A DNA stretch of 7,233 nucleotides from Actinomycetes bacterium (GTDB lineage Bacteria; Actinomycetota; Actinomycetes; Mycobacteriales; Mycobacteriaceae). Where the stretch lies: the NCBI GenBank assembly GCA_023416315.1, contig JAEZIA010000440.1:1-7233 (forward strand). The letters are read 5' to 3'. A program made the position numbers and the translations under genes. The notes below the pieces were generated by a model, which did no database searches, had not been told where the DNA came from, and saw nothing but the letters and a program-made list of their open reading frames with translations. This document shows positions 1 through 5,057 of the stretch, in pieces. Every line of letters begins with the position of its first letter. The stretch's first letter is position 1.

Positions 1-28
1 CCGGGTTGCCGACGCAGGCGACCCTTCT

Positions 29-47
29 GCCACGGATTCACCGTGGC
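29..47 (+). promoter_or_regulatory. Hairpin in the rpsF leader, possible S6:S18 autoregulatory site
   Basis: A 7-bp stem (29-35 pairing with 41-47) closes a 5-base loop, ATTCA, 31 bases before the rpsF start. Leaders of rpsF in several bacterial phyla carry an RNA motif bound by the S6:S18 protein pair, and both proteins are encoded in this operon. The ACCG run on the right arm is compatible with such a site, but I could not match the full consensus. It may be an ordinary hairpin. The transcription start lies outside the window or cannot be placed. Confidence 0.3.
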
Positions 48-59
48 CGCTACGACCAT

Positions 60-69
60 AGGAGGTGAT
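60..69 (+). promoter_or_regulatory. Ribosome binding site that fixes the rpsF start
   Basis: AGGAGGTGAT is a full-length complement to the 3' end of 16S rRNA. It ends nine bases before the ATG at 79. This decides in favour of 79 rather than the in-frame GTG at 43, which has no such sequence and would add 12 residues not found in S6 proteins. Confidence 0.9.
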
Positions 70-78
70 GAGGTTCCC

Positions 79-369
79 ATGCGTCCATACGAAATCATGG
101 TCATCCTTGACCCCACTCTCGACGAGCGCACCGTTGCCCCGTCTCTGGAGACGTTCCTGAACGTCATCCGCAGTGACGGCGGTTCGGTCGAAAAGGTTGA
201 CATCTGGGGCCGGCGCCGGCTGGCGTACGAGATCGCCAAGCACGCCGAAGGCATCTACGCCGTTGTCGATGTGAAGGCCGAACCGGCCACCGTGTCCGAG
301 CTCGATCGTCAGCTCAACCTGAACGAGTCCGTACTTCGGACCAAGGTGATGCGGACCGATAAGCACTGA
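79..369 (+). CDS. rpsF: 30S ribosomal protein S6
   Basis: This 96-residue protein is ribosomal protein S6, which pairs with S18 and binds the central domain of 16S rRNA in the small subunit platform. It opens with MRPYEIMVILDP, the typical S6 first strand, and contains VEKVDIWGRRRLAYEIAKH (residues 38-56), the conserved S6 core, followed by GIYAVVDVKAEP. Its length is normal for an actinobacterial S6. The ATG is chosen because a perfect Shine-Dalgarno precedes it. It is the first visible gene of a + strand operon with ssb, rpsR and rplI; the 105-base gap to ssb contains a hairpin that includes the rpsF stop codon. No anomaly is seen in the coding sequence. Confidence 0.97.
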   Translation: MRPYEIMVILDPTLDERTVAPSLETFLNVIRSDGGSVEKVDIWGRRRLAYEIAKHAEGIYAVVDVKAEPATVSELDRQLNLNESVLRTKVMRTDKH

Positions 370-385
370 GTCCGCTTCGGACTCA
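367..385 (+). promoter_or_regulatory. Perfect hairpin overlapping the rpsF stop codon
   Basis: TGAGTCCG (367-374) and CGGACTCA (378-385) form a perfect 8-bp stem with a 3-base loop, CTT. The first three bases are the rpsF stop codon. No T-tract follows, so a classical terminator is unlikely. An mRNA-processing site, a stability element or a partial attenuator between rpsF and ssb is possible. The structure is seen; the role is inferred. Confidence 0.45.
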
Positions 386-474
386 CAATCCGCGTCAGTG
401 GATAACCTCGCCGCGCGTCGGAGCCGTTACGTAGGCTTCGCGGTGAATCCATCCGCCTATGCCAGGAGGACCTT

Positions 475-993
475 GTGGCCGGTGACACGACCATCACAGT
501 CGTCGGAAATCTGACCGCCGACCCCGAACTGCGCTTCACCCCGTCCGGTGCAGCCGTCGCCAACTTCACGGTGGCGTCCACACCCCGGATCTTCGACCGT
601 CAGACCAATGAGTGGAAAGACGGCGAGGCGCTGTTCCTGCGCTGCAACATCTGGCGTGAGGCGGCCGAGAACGTGGCCGAGAGCCTCACCCGCGGTTCGC
701 GGGTGATCGTTCAGGGCAGGCTCAAGCAGCGGTCCTTCGAAACCCGTGAGGGCGAGAAGCGCACCGTCGTGGAGCTCGAGGTCGACGAGATCGGCCCGTC
801 GCTGCGTTACGCCACCGCCAAGGTCAACAAGGCCTCGCGCAGTGGCGGCGGTGGCGGCGGCTTCGGCGGAGGCGGCGGTGGCGGTGGCTCCCGTCCGGCG
901 GCAGCGGCCAGTGAGTCCAGCAACGACGATCCGTGGGGCAGCGCCCCGGCATCGGGATCGTTCGCTGGCGGCGACGACGAACCGCCCTTCTGA
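475..993 (+). CDS. ssb: Single-stranded DNA-binding protein
   Basis: This 172-residue protein is SSB, which coats single-stranded DNA in replication, recombination and repair and recruits partners through its C-terminal tail. The OB fold spans about residues 1-112: TITVVGNLTADPELRFTPSG at the start, then FLRCNIWREAAENVAESLTRGSRVIVQGRLKQRSFE (54-89). A linker almost entirely of glycine (124-138) and an Ala/Ser-rich segment follow, ending in the acidic partner-binding tip DDEPPF, as in mycobacterial SSB. Translation starts at GTG 475, supported by AGGAGGA at 464-470. The gene lies between rpsF and rpsR, the usual actinobacterial order, which links its supply to ribosome synthesis. The gap to rpsR is 63 bases. 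Confidence 0.97.
   Translation: MAGDTTITVVGNLTADPELRFTPSGAAVANFTVASTPRIFDRQTNEWKDGEALFLRCNIWREAAENVAESLTRGSRVIVQGRLKQRSFETREGEKRTVVELEVDEIGPSLRYATAKVNKASRSGGGGGGFGGGGGGGGSRPAAAASESSNDDPWGSAPASGSFAGGDDEPPF
844..888 (+). repeat. Glycine-codon low-complexity tract in ssb
   Basis: Fifteen codons read Gly6-Phe-Gly8 in near-repeated GGC/GGT units. This is the flexible linker between the OB fold and the acidic tail. A tract like this tends to vary in length between strains by slippage, and changes in multiples of three keep the tail in frame. Confidence 0.85.
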
Positions 994-1006
994 TACCAAC
1001 GAAAAC

Positions 1007-1035
1007 CTTTGCGCGCCAGGGGCGCGCCACCAAAG
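1007..1035 (+). promoter_or_regulatory. GC-rich hairpin between ssb and rpsR
   Basis: GCGCGCC (1011-1017) pairs with GGCGCGC (1021-1027) around a 3-base loop. An outer CTTT/AAAG pairing (1007-1010 with 1032-1035) is separated by a 4-base bulge on the right side. It lies in the only gap between ssb and rpsR, and no T-tract follows. It could set relative expression of ssb and rpsR by partial termination or RNA processing. This is inference from position and structure only. Confidence 0.4.
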
Positions 1036-1056
1036 AAGAACGAGAGAGATTGACCC

Positions 1057-1311
1057 ATGGCCAAGACCAACAAGCGGCGTCCCGCACCGGAAAAGCCGGT
1101 CAAGACCCGCAAGTGCGTGTTCTGCTCCAAGAAGGGGCAGGAGATCGACTACAAGGACACCGCACTGCTGCGTACCTACATCAGCGAGCGGGGCAAGATC
1201 CGCGCCCGCCGGGTGACCGGTAACTGCGTGCAGCACCAGCGCGACATCGCGATCGCCGTCAAGAACGCGCGCGAGGTTGCCTTGCTGCCGTTCACCTCGG
1301 CGGCCCGGTAG
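1057..1311 (+). CDS. rpsR: 30S ribosomal protein S18, zinc-binding (C+) form
   Basis: This 84-residue protein is S18, the partner of S6 on the small subunit platform. The core IDYKDTALLRTYISERGKI (30-48) and RRVTGNCVQHQRDIAIAVKNAR (51-72) identify it. Cys20 and Cys23 (CVFC) together with Cys57 and His60 (CVQH) form a zinc-binding set, so this is the C+ paralogue. Mycobacteria usually also carry a cysteine-free S18 in a zinc-repressed operon elsewhere; none is visible here. The ATG at 1057 has only a weak purine-rich site (GAGAGAG) upstream, so translation may depend partly on operon context. rplI follows after 17 bases. Confidence 0.97.
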   Translation: MAKTNKRRPAPEKPVKTRKCVFCSKKGQEIDYKDTALLRTYISERGKIRARRVTGNCVQHQRDIAIAVKNAREVALLPFTSAAR

Positions 1312-1328
1312 AGAACGGAAGTACGACA

Positions 1329-1787
1329 ATGAAGCTCATCCTGACTGCTGAGGTCGACCACCTCGGCGTTGCCGGTGACACCGTCGAGGTGAAAGACGGC
1401 TACGGACGTAACTACCTGCTGCCGCGCGGCCTGGCCATCGTGGCCACGCGCGGTGCGCAGAAGCAGGCCGACGAGATCCGTCGCGCCCGCGAGACCAAGA
1501 CCGTGCGCGACCGTGAGCACGCCGACGAGATCAAGGCCGCAATCGCCGCGCTGGGTTCGATCCAGCTGCCGGTCAAGTCCGCCGTGGACTCGGGCAAGCT
1601 GTTCGGTTCGGTGACCGCCAACGACATCGTCGGGGCGATCAAGAAGGCCGGCGGGCCTAGCCTGGACAAGCGCACCGTGCAGCTGCCCAAGGCTCACATC
1701 AAGGCGACCGGCACCCACACCGTCGCTCTGCATCTGCACCCCGAGGTGAATGTCGACGTGACCGTCGACGTCGTGCCTCAGAGTTAG
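1329..1787 (+). CDS. rplI: 50S ribosomal protein L9
   Basis: This 152-residue protein is L9, a two-domain large-subunit protein near the L1 stalk. The N-terminal rRNA-binding domain carries the family signature around residues 16-36 (GDTVEVKDGYGRNYLLPRGLA). A long charged helix follows (about 43-75, rich in Arg, Glu and Lys), then the C-terminal domain with KLFGSVTANDIVGAI (about 91-105) and a closing Val-rich strand pair. Its length is normal. The start at 1329 is preceded by GGAAG at 1317-1321. It is the last gene of the operon; a strong hairpin begins 11 bases after its stop. Confidence 0.97.
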   Translation: MKLILTAEVDHLGVAGDTVEVKDGYGRNYLLPRGLAIVATRGAQKQADEIRRARETKTVRDREHADEIKAAIAALGSIQLPVKSAVDSGKLFGSVTANDIVGAIKKAGGPSLDKRTVQLPKAHIKATGTHTVALHLHPEVNVDVTVDVVPQS

Positions 1788-1797
1788 CCGACAGCGT

Positions 1798-1842
1798 CAA
1801 TTCCCCGGGTGGTGGCCGTTCGCGGCCGCCCCCGGGGAATTG
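1798..1842 (+). terminator. Long hairpin terminator after rplI
   Basis: The outer stem CAATTCCCCGGG (1798-1809) pairs perfectly with CCCGGGGAATTG (1831-1842). An inner 8-bp stem (1811-1818 with 1823-1830, one G-T pair) stacks on it with a single bulged T at 1810 and closes on a TTCG tetraloop. No T-tract follows. Hairpins of this kind without a T-tail are common at operon ends in mycobacteria. It probably ends or insulates the ribosomal operon before the dnaB control region. Confidence 0.85.
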
Positions 1843-1888
1843 CTGTATCTCTGGCGAACACATTCTGGCGCGGGTGGCCCAGCAAATC

Positions 1889-1916
1889 TAACCAGCCGTT
1901 AACCTGGCGCATAACC
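1889..1916 (+). repeat. Three phased TAACC repeats
   Basis: TAACC occurs at 1889, 1900 and 1912, spacings of 11 and 12 bases, on the same strand. A fourth copy is at 2020. Near-helical spacing suggests a possible protein-binding array in the dnaB upstream region, but the motif is short and may be chance. No known regulator is assigned. Confidence 0.25.
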
Positions 1917-2037
1917 TCCGGCAACACAACACGCCCGAGATCGCAACCCGGGCCGACACGCCGAGGAACTTGCCATCCACAACACAGCACCGGCGTTACC
2001 CTGCGTTTAGCTGGGCAGATAACCGAAAATTAGCGCT

Positions 2038-2100
2038 TGATCCACAGGTTCTCCCCAACGACTCAACACCCCTGTCCCCAGCTATCCACAAACCACTAAC
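2038..2100 (+). promoter_or_regulatory. Cluster of DnaA-box-like 9-mers upstream of dnaB
   Basis: Four same-strand 9-mers resemble the DnaA box TTATCCACA or the mycobacterial TT(G/C)TCCACA: TGATCCACA (2038-2046), TTCTCCCCA (2049-2057), CTGTCCCCA (2082-2090) and CTATCCACA (2092-2100). The first and last match the classical box at 8 of 9 positions. Start-to-start spacings are 11, 33 and 10 bases, close to whole helical turns. A weaker match, CCATCCACA, is at 1973-1981. The surrounding sequence is richer in A and T than the genes on either side. DnaA binding could regulate dnaB or titrate DnaA; this is inferred. Confidence 0.5.
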
Positions 2101-2121
2101 AGGTTGATGAACAGGCCCGGT

Positions 2122-2149
2122 TTGCGACGGCTCCAGCAACGTCTAGCGT
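2122..2149 (+). promoter_or_regulatory. Candidate dnaB promoter
   Basis: TTGCGA (2122-2127) and TAGCGT (2144-2149), spaced by 16 bases, resemble a SigA-type -35 and the mycobacterial TANNNT -10. It lies directly after the DnaA-box cluster and would give a leader of about 110 bases containing the LexA operator. The alternative -10-like TAGGTT at 2233-2238 lies inside the operator but has no clear -35 partner. Neither can be confirmed by eye. Confidence 0.3.
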
Positions 2150-2158
2150 GAGCCGTCG
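2125..2158. repeat. Inverted repeat in the dnaB control region
   Basis: CGACGGCTC (2125-2133) and GAGCCGTCG (2150-2158) are perfect 9-bp inverted arms separated by 16 bases. The repeat overlaps the candidate promoter at 2122-2149, so as DNA it could be an operator. It could form an RNA hairpin only in a transcript that starts further upstream. No known regulator is recognised. Confidence 0.5.
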
Positions 2159-2225
2159 GCAGTGCGGATCATCATCGCGACGCCGAGTACTTGTCGGGGG
2201 TATGGGGTAGACCTCTGATAGCGCA

Positions 2226-2241
2226 TCGAACATAGGTTCGA
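2226..2241 (+). promoter_or_regulatory. LexA operator (SOS box) upstream of dnaB
   Basis: TCGAACATAGGTTCGA matches the mycobacterial LexA-box consensus TCGAAC-N4-GTTCGA at all twelve defined positions and is a perfect dyad. It ends 28 bases before the dnaB ATG and 9 bases before the Shine-Dalgarno, a position suited to repression. It is the only such box I find in the window. It implies that dnaB transcription rises when RecA triggers LexA cleavage. Confidence 0.88.
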
Positions 2242-2250
2242 CGGTTCAAG

Positions 2251-2258
2251 AGGAGGTG
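2251..2258 (+). promoter_or_regulatory. Ribosome binding site of dnaB
   Basis: AGGAGGTG ends 11 bases before the ATG at 2270. It supports that start over the in-frame ATG at codon 12. Confidence 0.85.
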
Positions 2259-2269
2259 GGGGCAGCCAC

Positions 2270-4468
2270 ATGGCGGTCGTCGACGATCTCGGTCAGCCCG
2301 GGATGGATAGTCCTCCTCCTTCCGAGGACTTCGGCCGTCAGCCGCCCCAGGACCTCGCCGCCGAACAATCGGTGTTGGGCGGCATGCTGCTGTCCAAAGA
2401 CGCCATCGCCGATGTGTTGGAGCGGCTGCGTCCCGGCGACTTCTATCGGCCCGCCCATCAAAACGTCTACGACGCGATCCTCGATCTGTACGGCCGCGGT
2501 GAGCCGGCGGATGCCGTCACCGTCGCCGCCGAGCTGGACCGCCGCGGGCTGCTGCGCCGCATCGGCGGGGCGCCGTATCTGCACACGCTGATCTCCACGG
2601 TGCCGACAGCCGCCAACGCCGGCTACTACGCCGGCATCGTCGCGGAGAAGGCGTTGTTGCGCCGGCTGGTGGAGGCGGGCACCCGGGTGGTGCAGTACGG
2701 CTATGCCGGTGCCGAGGGCGCCGACGTCAACGAGATCGTGGACCGCGCGCAGGCGGAGATCTACGACGTCACCGAGCGGCGGACCACCGAGGACTTCCTT
2801 CCCCTGGAAGATCTGCTGCAGCCGACGATGGACGAGATCGACGCCATCGCCTCGCAGGGCGGCATCTCCAAGGGTGTGCCGACCGGCTTCACCGAACTCG
2901 ACGAGCTGACCAACGGGCTGCATCCGGGTCAGATGATCGTGGTGGCGGCCCGGCCGGGTATGGGGAAGGCGCTGGCGCTGGACACGCCGCTGGCGACGCC
3001 GACGGGCTGGACCACGATGGGTGAGGTCCAGGTCGGGGATTACCTGATCGGTGCCGACGGGCTGCCCACGCGCGTGGTCGCCGCGACCGACGTCATGATT
3101 GGGCGACCCTGCTATGAGGTCGAGTTCTCCGACGGCACAGTCCTGATCGCCGATGCCGAGCATCAGTGGCTGACCGAGACGCGGGCGTCGGCTGTGCGGA
3201 CCACGCGCGAGATCGCGATGACGCTGTGTGCGACCCACTCGGTGACCAACACCAGGGCAGTCGTGGCCGAGGATCGGGTGCTTCCGGTTCCGCCGTACAC
3301 CCTCGGTGTGTGGCTCGGTGGGGGAGTCGGCGCCGCCGATCCTGAGATCGTGATGCGCGTCGAGGCCGACGAAGTGCGCATCCCTGCCGAGTATCTGCGT
3401 GCTTCGGAAACGCAGCGGCGGGCGCTGCTGGCCGGCCTGTTGGACTCTGGCGGAGTTGTGACCAACGACGGGGGAGTCGAGTTTTCGGCGCCCGATCAGC
3501 AGTTGGCCGATGATGTCTTCGAGCTCGTCGTGAGTCTCGGTTACGCATGCCACCGGGATGCGAGCTCAACGGCTTTCATCCTGAACTTCGCCACCGACGA
3601 TGTTGTCTTCGAGTTGCCGCGGAAAGCGCTGCTGCACAAGGAACGACGAGCCGACGGGAGGGCACGCACGTCGTCGCGGTTCATCACCGACGTGCGGCCG
3701 ATCGGGAGCGTGCCGGTGCGGTGCGTGGAGGTCGATAACGCCGACCATATGTATCTTGCCGGCCGCGCGATGATCCCGACGCACAACTCGACGCTGGGCC
3801 TGGACTTCATGCGGTCCTGCTCGATCAAACACCGGCTGCCGAGCATCGTGTTCTCGCTGGAAATGAGCAAGTCCGAGATCGTCATGCGCCTGCTCTCGGC
3901 AGAGGCAAAGATCAAGCTGGCCGACATGCGATCGGGTCGGATGACCGATGACGACTGGACGCGGCTGGCGCGCCGGATGAGTGAAATCAGCGAAGCGCCT
4001 TTGTATATCGACGATTCGCCCAACCTCACGATGATGGAGATCCGCGCGAAGGCCCGCCGGCTGCACCAGCAGGCCGGCTTGCGACTGATCGTGCTGGACT
4101 ACCTGCAGCTGATGACGTCGGGCAAGAAGGTCGAGTCCCGTCAGCAGGAAGTCTCCGAATTCTCGCGCCAGATCAAGCTTTTGGCCAAGGAGCTGGAAGT
4201 CCCGGTGGTGGCGATGAGCCAGCTGAACCGCGGACCCGAGCAGCGCACCGACAAGAAGCCGATGCTGGCCGACCTTCGTGAGTCGGGTTCGATCGAGCAG
4301 GACGCCGACATGGTGATTTTGCTGCACCGACCCGATGCGTTCGAAACCGACGACCCGCGCGGCGGTGAAGCCGACCTGATTGTGGCCAAACACCGTGCCG
4401 GACCGACCCGTACGGTGACGGTGGCGCACCAGCTGCACCTGTCGCGGTTTACGAATATGGCGCGGTAG
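2270..4468 (+). CDS. dnaB: Replicative DNA helicase DnaB, intein-containing precursor
   Basis: DnaB is the hexameric ring helicase that unwinds DNA at the replication fork. The 732-residue product is a precursor; after removal of the intein (234-506) the helicase would be 459 residues, normal for mycobacteria. The N-terminal primase-interacting domain spans about 26-170 (PQDLAAEQSVLGGMLL at 26-41). The RecA-like domain starts near 203 (PTGFTELDELTNGLHPGQMIVVAARPG). Walker A reads GMGK then the intein then ST. FSLEMSK (528-534) carries the probable catalytic Glu531. Walker B is LIVLDYLQLM with Asp610, SQLNRG (650-655) follows, and KHRAGPT (707-713) holds the probable arginine finger Arg709. 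The Walker lysine (233) and serine (507) are joined only after splicing, so the precursor should lack ATPase activity. A LexA box and DnaA-like boxes lie upstream. Confidence 0.97.
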   Translation: MAVVDDLGQPGMDSPPPSEDFGRQPPQDLAAEQSVLGGMLLSKDAIADVLERLRPGDFYRPAHQNVYDAILDLYGRGEPADAVTVAAELDRRGLLRRIGGAPYLHTLISTVPTAANAGYYAGIVAEKALLRRLVEAGTRVVQYGYAGAEGADVNEIVDRAQAEIYDVTERRTTEDFLPLEDLLQPTMDEIDAIASQGGISKGVPTGFTELDELTNGLHPGQMIVVAARPGMGKALALDTPLATPTGWTTMGEVQVGDYLIGADGLPTRVVAATDVMIGRPCYEVEFSDGTVLIADAEHQWLTETRASAVRTTREIAMTLCATHSVTNTRAVVAEDRVLPVPPYTLGVWLGGGVGAADPEIVMRVEADEVRIPAEYLRASETQRRALLAGLLDSGGVVTNDGGVEFSAPDQQLADDVFELVVSLGYACHRDASSTAFILNFATDDVVFELPRKALLHKERRADGRARTSSRFITDVRPIGSVPVRCVEVDNADHMYLAGRAMIPTHNSTLGLDFMRSCSIKHRLPSIVFSLEMSKSEIVMRLLSAEAKIKLADMRSGRMTDDDWTRLARRMSEISEAPLYIDDSPNLTMMEIRAKARRLHQQAGLRLIVLDYLQLMTSGKKVESRQQEVSEFSRQIKLLAKELEVPVVAMSQLNRGPEQRTDKKPMLADLRESGSIEQDADMVILLHRPDAFETDDPRGGEADLIVAKHRAGPTRTVTVAHQLHLSRFTNMAR
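2969..3787 (+). mobile_element. Class 3 intein in the DnaB Walker A loop
   Basis: A 273-residue in-frame insertion splits the Walker A motif: GMGK (ending at 233), then ALALDTPLATPTGW, and finally IPTHN (502-506) followed by Ser507. Residue 1 is Ala, not Cys or Ser, so the standard first step is impossible. The class 3 triad is present instead: Trp300 in block B (AEHQW, with His298), Cys485 in block F (VRCVEV) and Thr504 in block G, with the terminal His505-Asn506 pair. In this class the block F cysteine makes the first attack. The Hint fold is about 234-335 plus 448-506, with a decayed endonuclease between. Codon choice is as GC-rich as dnaB, suggesting long residence or a mycobacterial donor. 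The P-loop is a known insertion site in mycobacterial DnaB. Confidence 0.95.
3302..3460 (+). other. Degenerate LAGLIDADG endonuclease core in the intein
   Basis: Block C reads LGVWLGGG (residues 345-352) where an active enzyme has LGVWLGDG. The second motif reads LLAGLLDSGG (386-395) where an active enzyme has LLAGLLDSDG. In both, the metal-binding Asp before the final Gly is replaced by Gly (351 and 394). Only about 40 residues separate the motifs, shorter than in full-length homing endonucleases. IPAEYLRASETQRRAL before motif two and FELVVSLGY (417-425) after it are still recognisable. The endonuclease is probably catalytically dead but structurally retained. Confidence 0.8.
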
Positions 4469-4571
4469 TATGGCCGGGCAGCCGGGGAATCATCTGCTCG
4501 CCGTGGCGTACGCGACCACGAGTCAGCGGGTGCGTCCCCATGGCGAATCGTTGTTATCCCAACCGGGCGTA
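4469..4571. other. Short gap between convergent dnaB and the minus-strand accessory gene
   Basis: This gap lies between the convergent 3' ends of dnaB and the minus-strand gene. An interrupted GTGG...CCAC hairpin around 4503-4520 is the only structure I see, and it is too weak to call a terminator. A 90-residue + strand reading frame starts here but does not look coding. Confidence 0.4.
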
Positions 4572-5057
4572 CTACGCCTCACCCAAACTGGGGCGGTAAT
4601 CAGCCGCCTCGGCCTCGGCGGCAAGCAATGTACCGAGCTCACCCTCCTGCTGGGCAACGAACACACCCATCACCTGCCGGCATACCTCCGGCACGCTGAC
4701 CCCACGCAGTTGCGCAATACGGTTCAGCCTGAGCAGCATTGACGTAGACACGTGGAACTGCACAGCGTATTGACCGCACGAACCATCCTCAGGCGGAAGT
4801 CCCGGACCCACCACCACAGGTTCAGGCACCCCGTACTCGTCCAACTCGGCAGCCCGGGCTCGCTCGACAGCTCGACCACCGGAGCCGTCGCCAACACTGT
4901 CGCCCGGGTCCCGGAACTCCTCATGACTGAACAAACCCATTCCGCCCACGTTAGACCCCGCAGGATTGCCGGGCCGCGAACTACCCGACGCCGTTTGCGA
5001 GAGACCTCGGCAAGCGAAGCGGTACGGAGTCGTCGCGGACAGCCCGACCACACTCAC
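4572..5057 (-). CDS. Unrecognised small protein with a ribbon-helix-helix-like segment
   Basis: This 161-residue protein is not one I can name. Residues 97-137 (QYAVQFHVSTS, MLLRLNRIAQLRGV, SVPEVCRQVMGVFVAQ) resemble a ribbon-helix-helix DNA-binding fold: a short strand, a helix, a turn and a second helix. A Glu/Ala-rich tail follows. The middle (45-95) is acidic and Gly/Pro-rich, probably disordered. The first 39 residues look poorly conserved in character. The GTG start at 5057 is chosen because GTGA overlaps the stop of the upstream HD gene, suggesting translational coupling. A start at ATG 4940 (residue 40) is possible but has no good Shine-Dalgarno. If it binds DNA, it could regulate its own pair of genes. 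The gene is convergent with dnaB. Confidence 0.55.
   Translation of the reverse strand: MSVVGLSATTPYRFACRGLSQTASGSSRPGNPAGSNVGGMGLFSHEEFRDPGDSVGDGSGGRAVERARAAELDEYGVPEPVVVGPGLPPEDGSCGQYAVQFHVSTSMLLRLNRIAQLRGVSVPEVCRQVMGVFVAQQEGELGTLLAAEAEAADYRPSLGEA

Noticed and set aside
43..78. In-frame upstream GTG extension of rpsF
   Set aside because: A perfect Shine-Dalgarno (60-69) lies within this stretch and serves the ATG at 79; S6 proteins begin at MRPYE.
457..1329. Long minus-strand reading frame opposite ssb and rpsR
   Set aside because: It is antisense to two clear conserved genes and is rich in the low-complexity residues expected from the complement of GC-rich codons.
2191..2220. TTGTCG with CTGATA as a second dnaB promoter
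   Set aside because: The -10 element does not fit TANNNT; kept only as a weak possibility.
2246..3553. 435-residue minus-strand frame opposite dnaB
   Set aside because: It is a shadow of dnaB and its intein: rich in His, Arg and Gly with no recognisable motif.
4470..4742. + strand 90-residue frame starting one base after the dnaB stop
   Set aside because: There is no Shine-Dalgarno of its own and no recognisable motif, and it overlaps the better-supported minus-strand gene ending at 4572.
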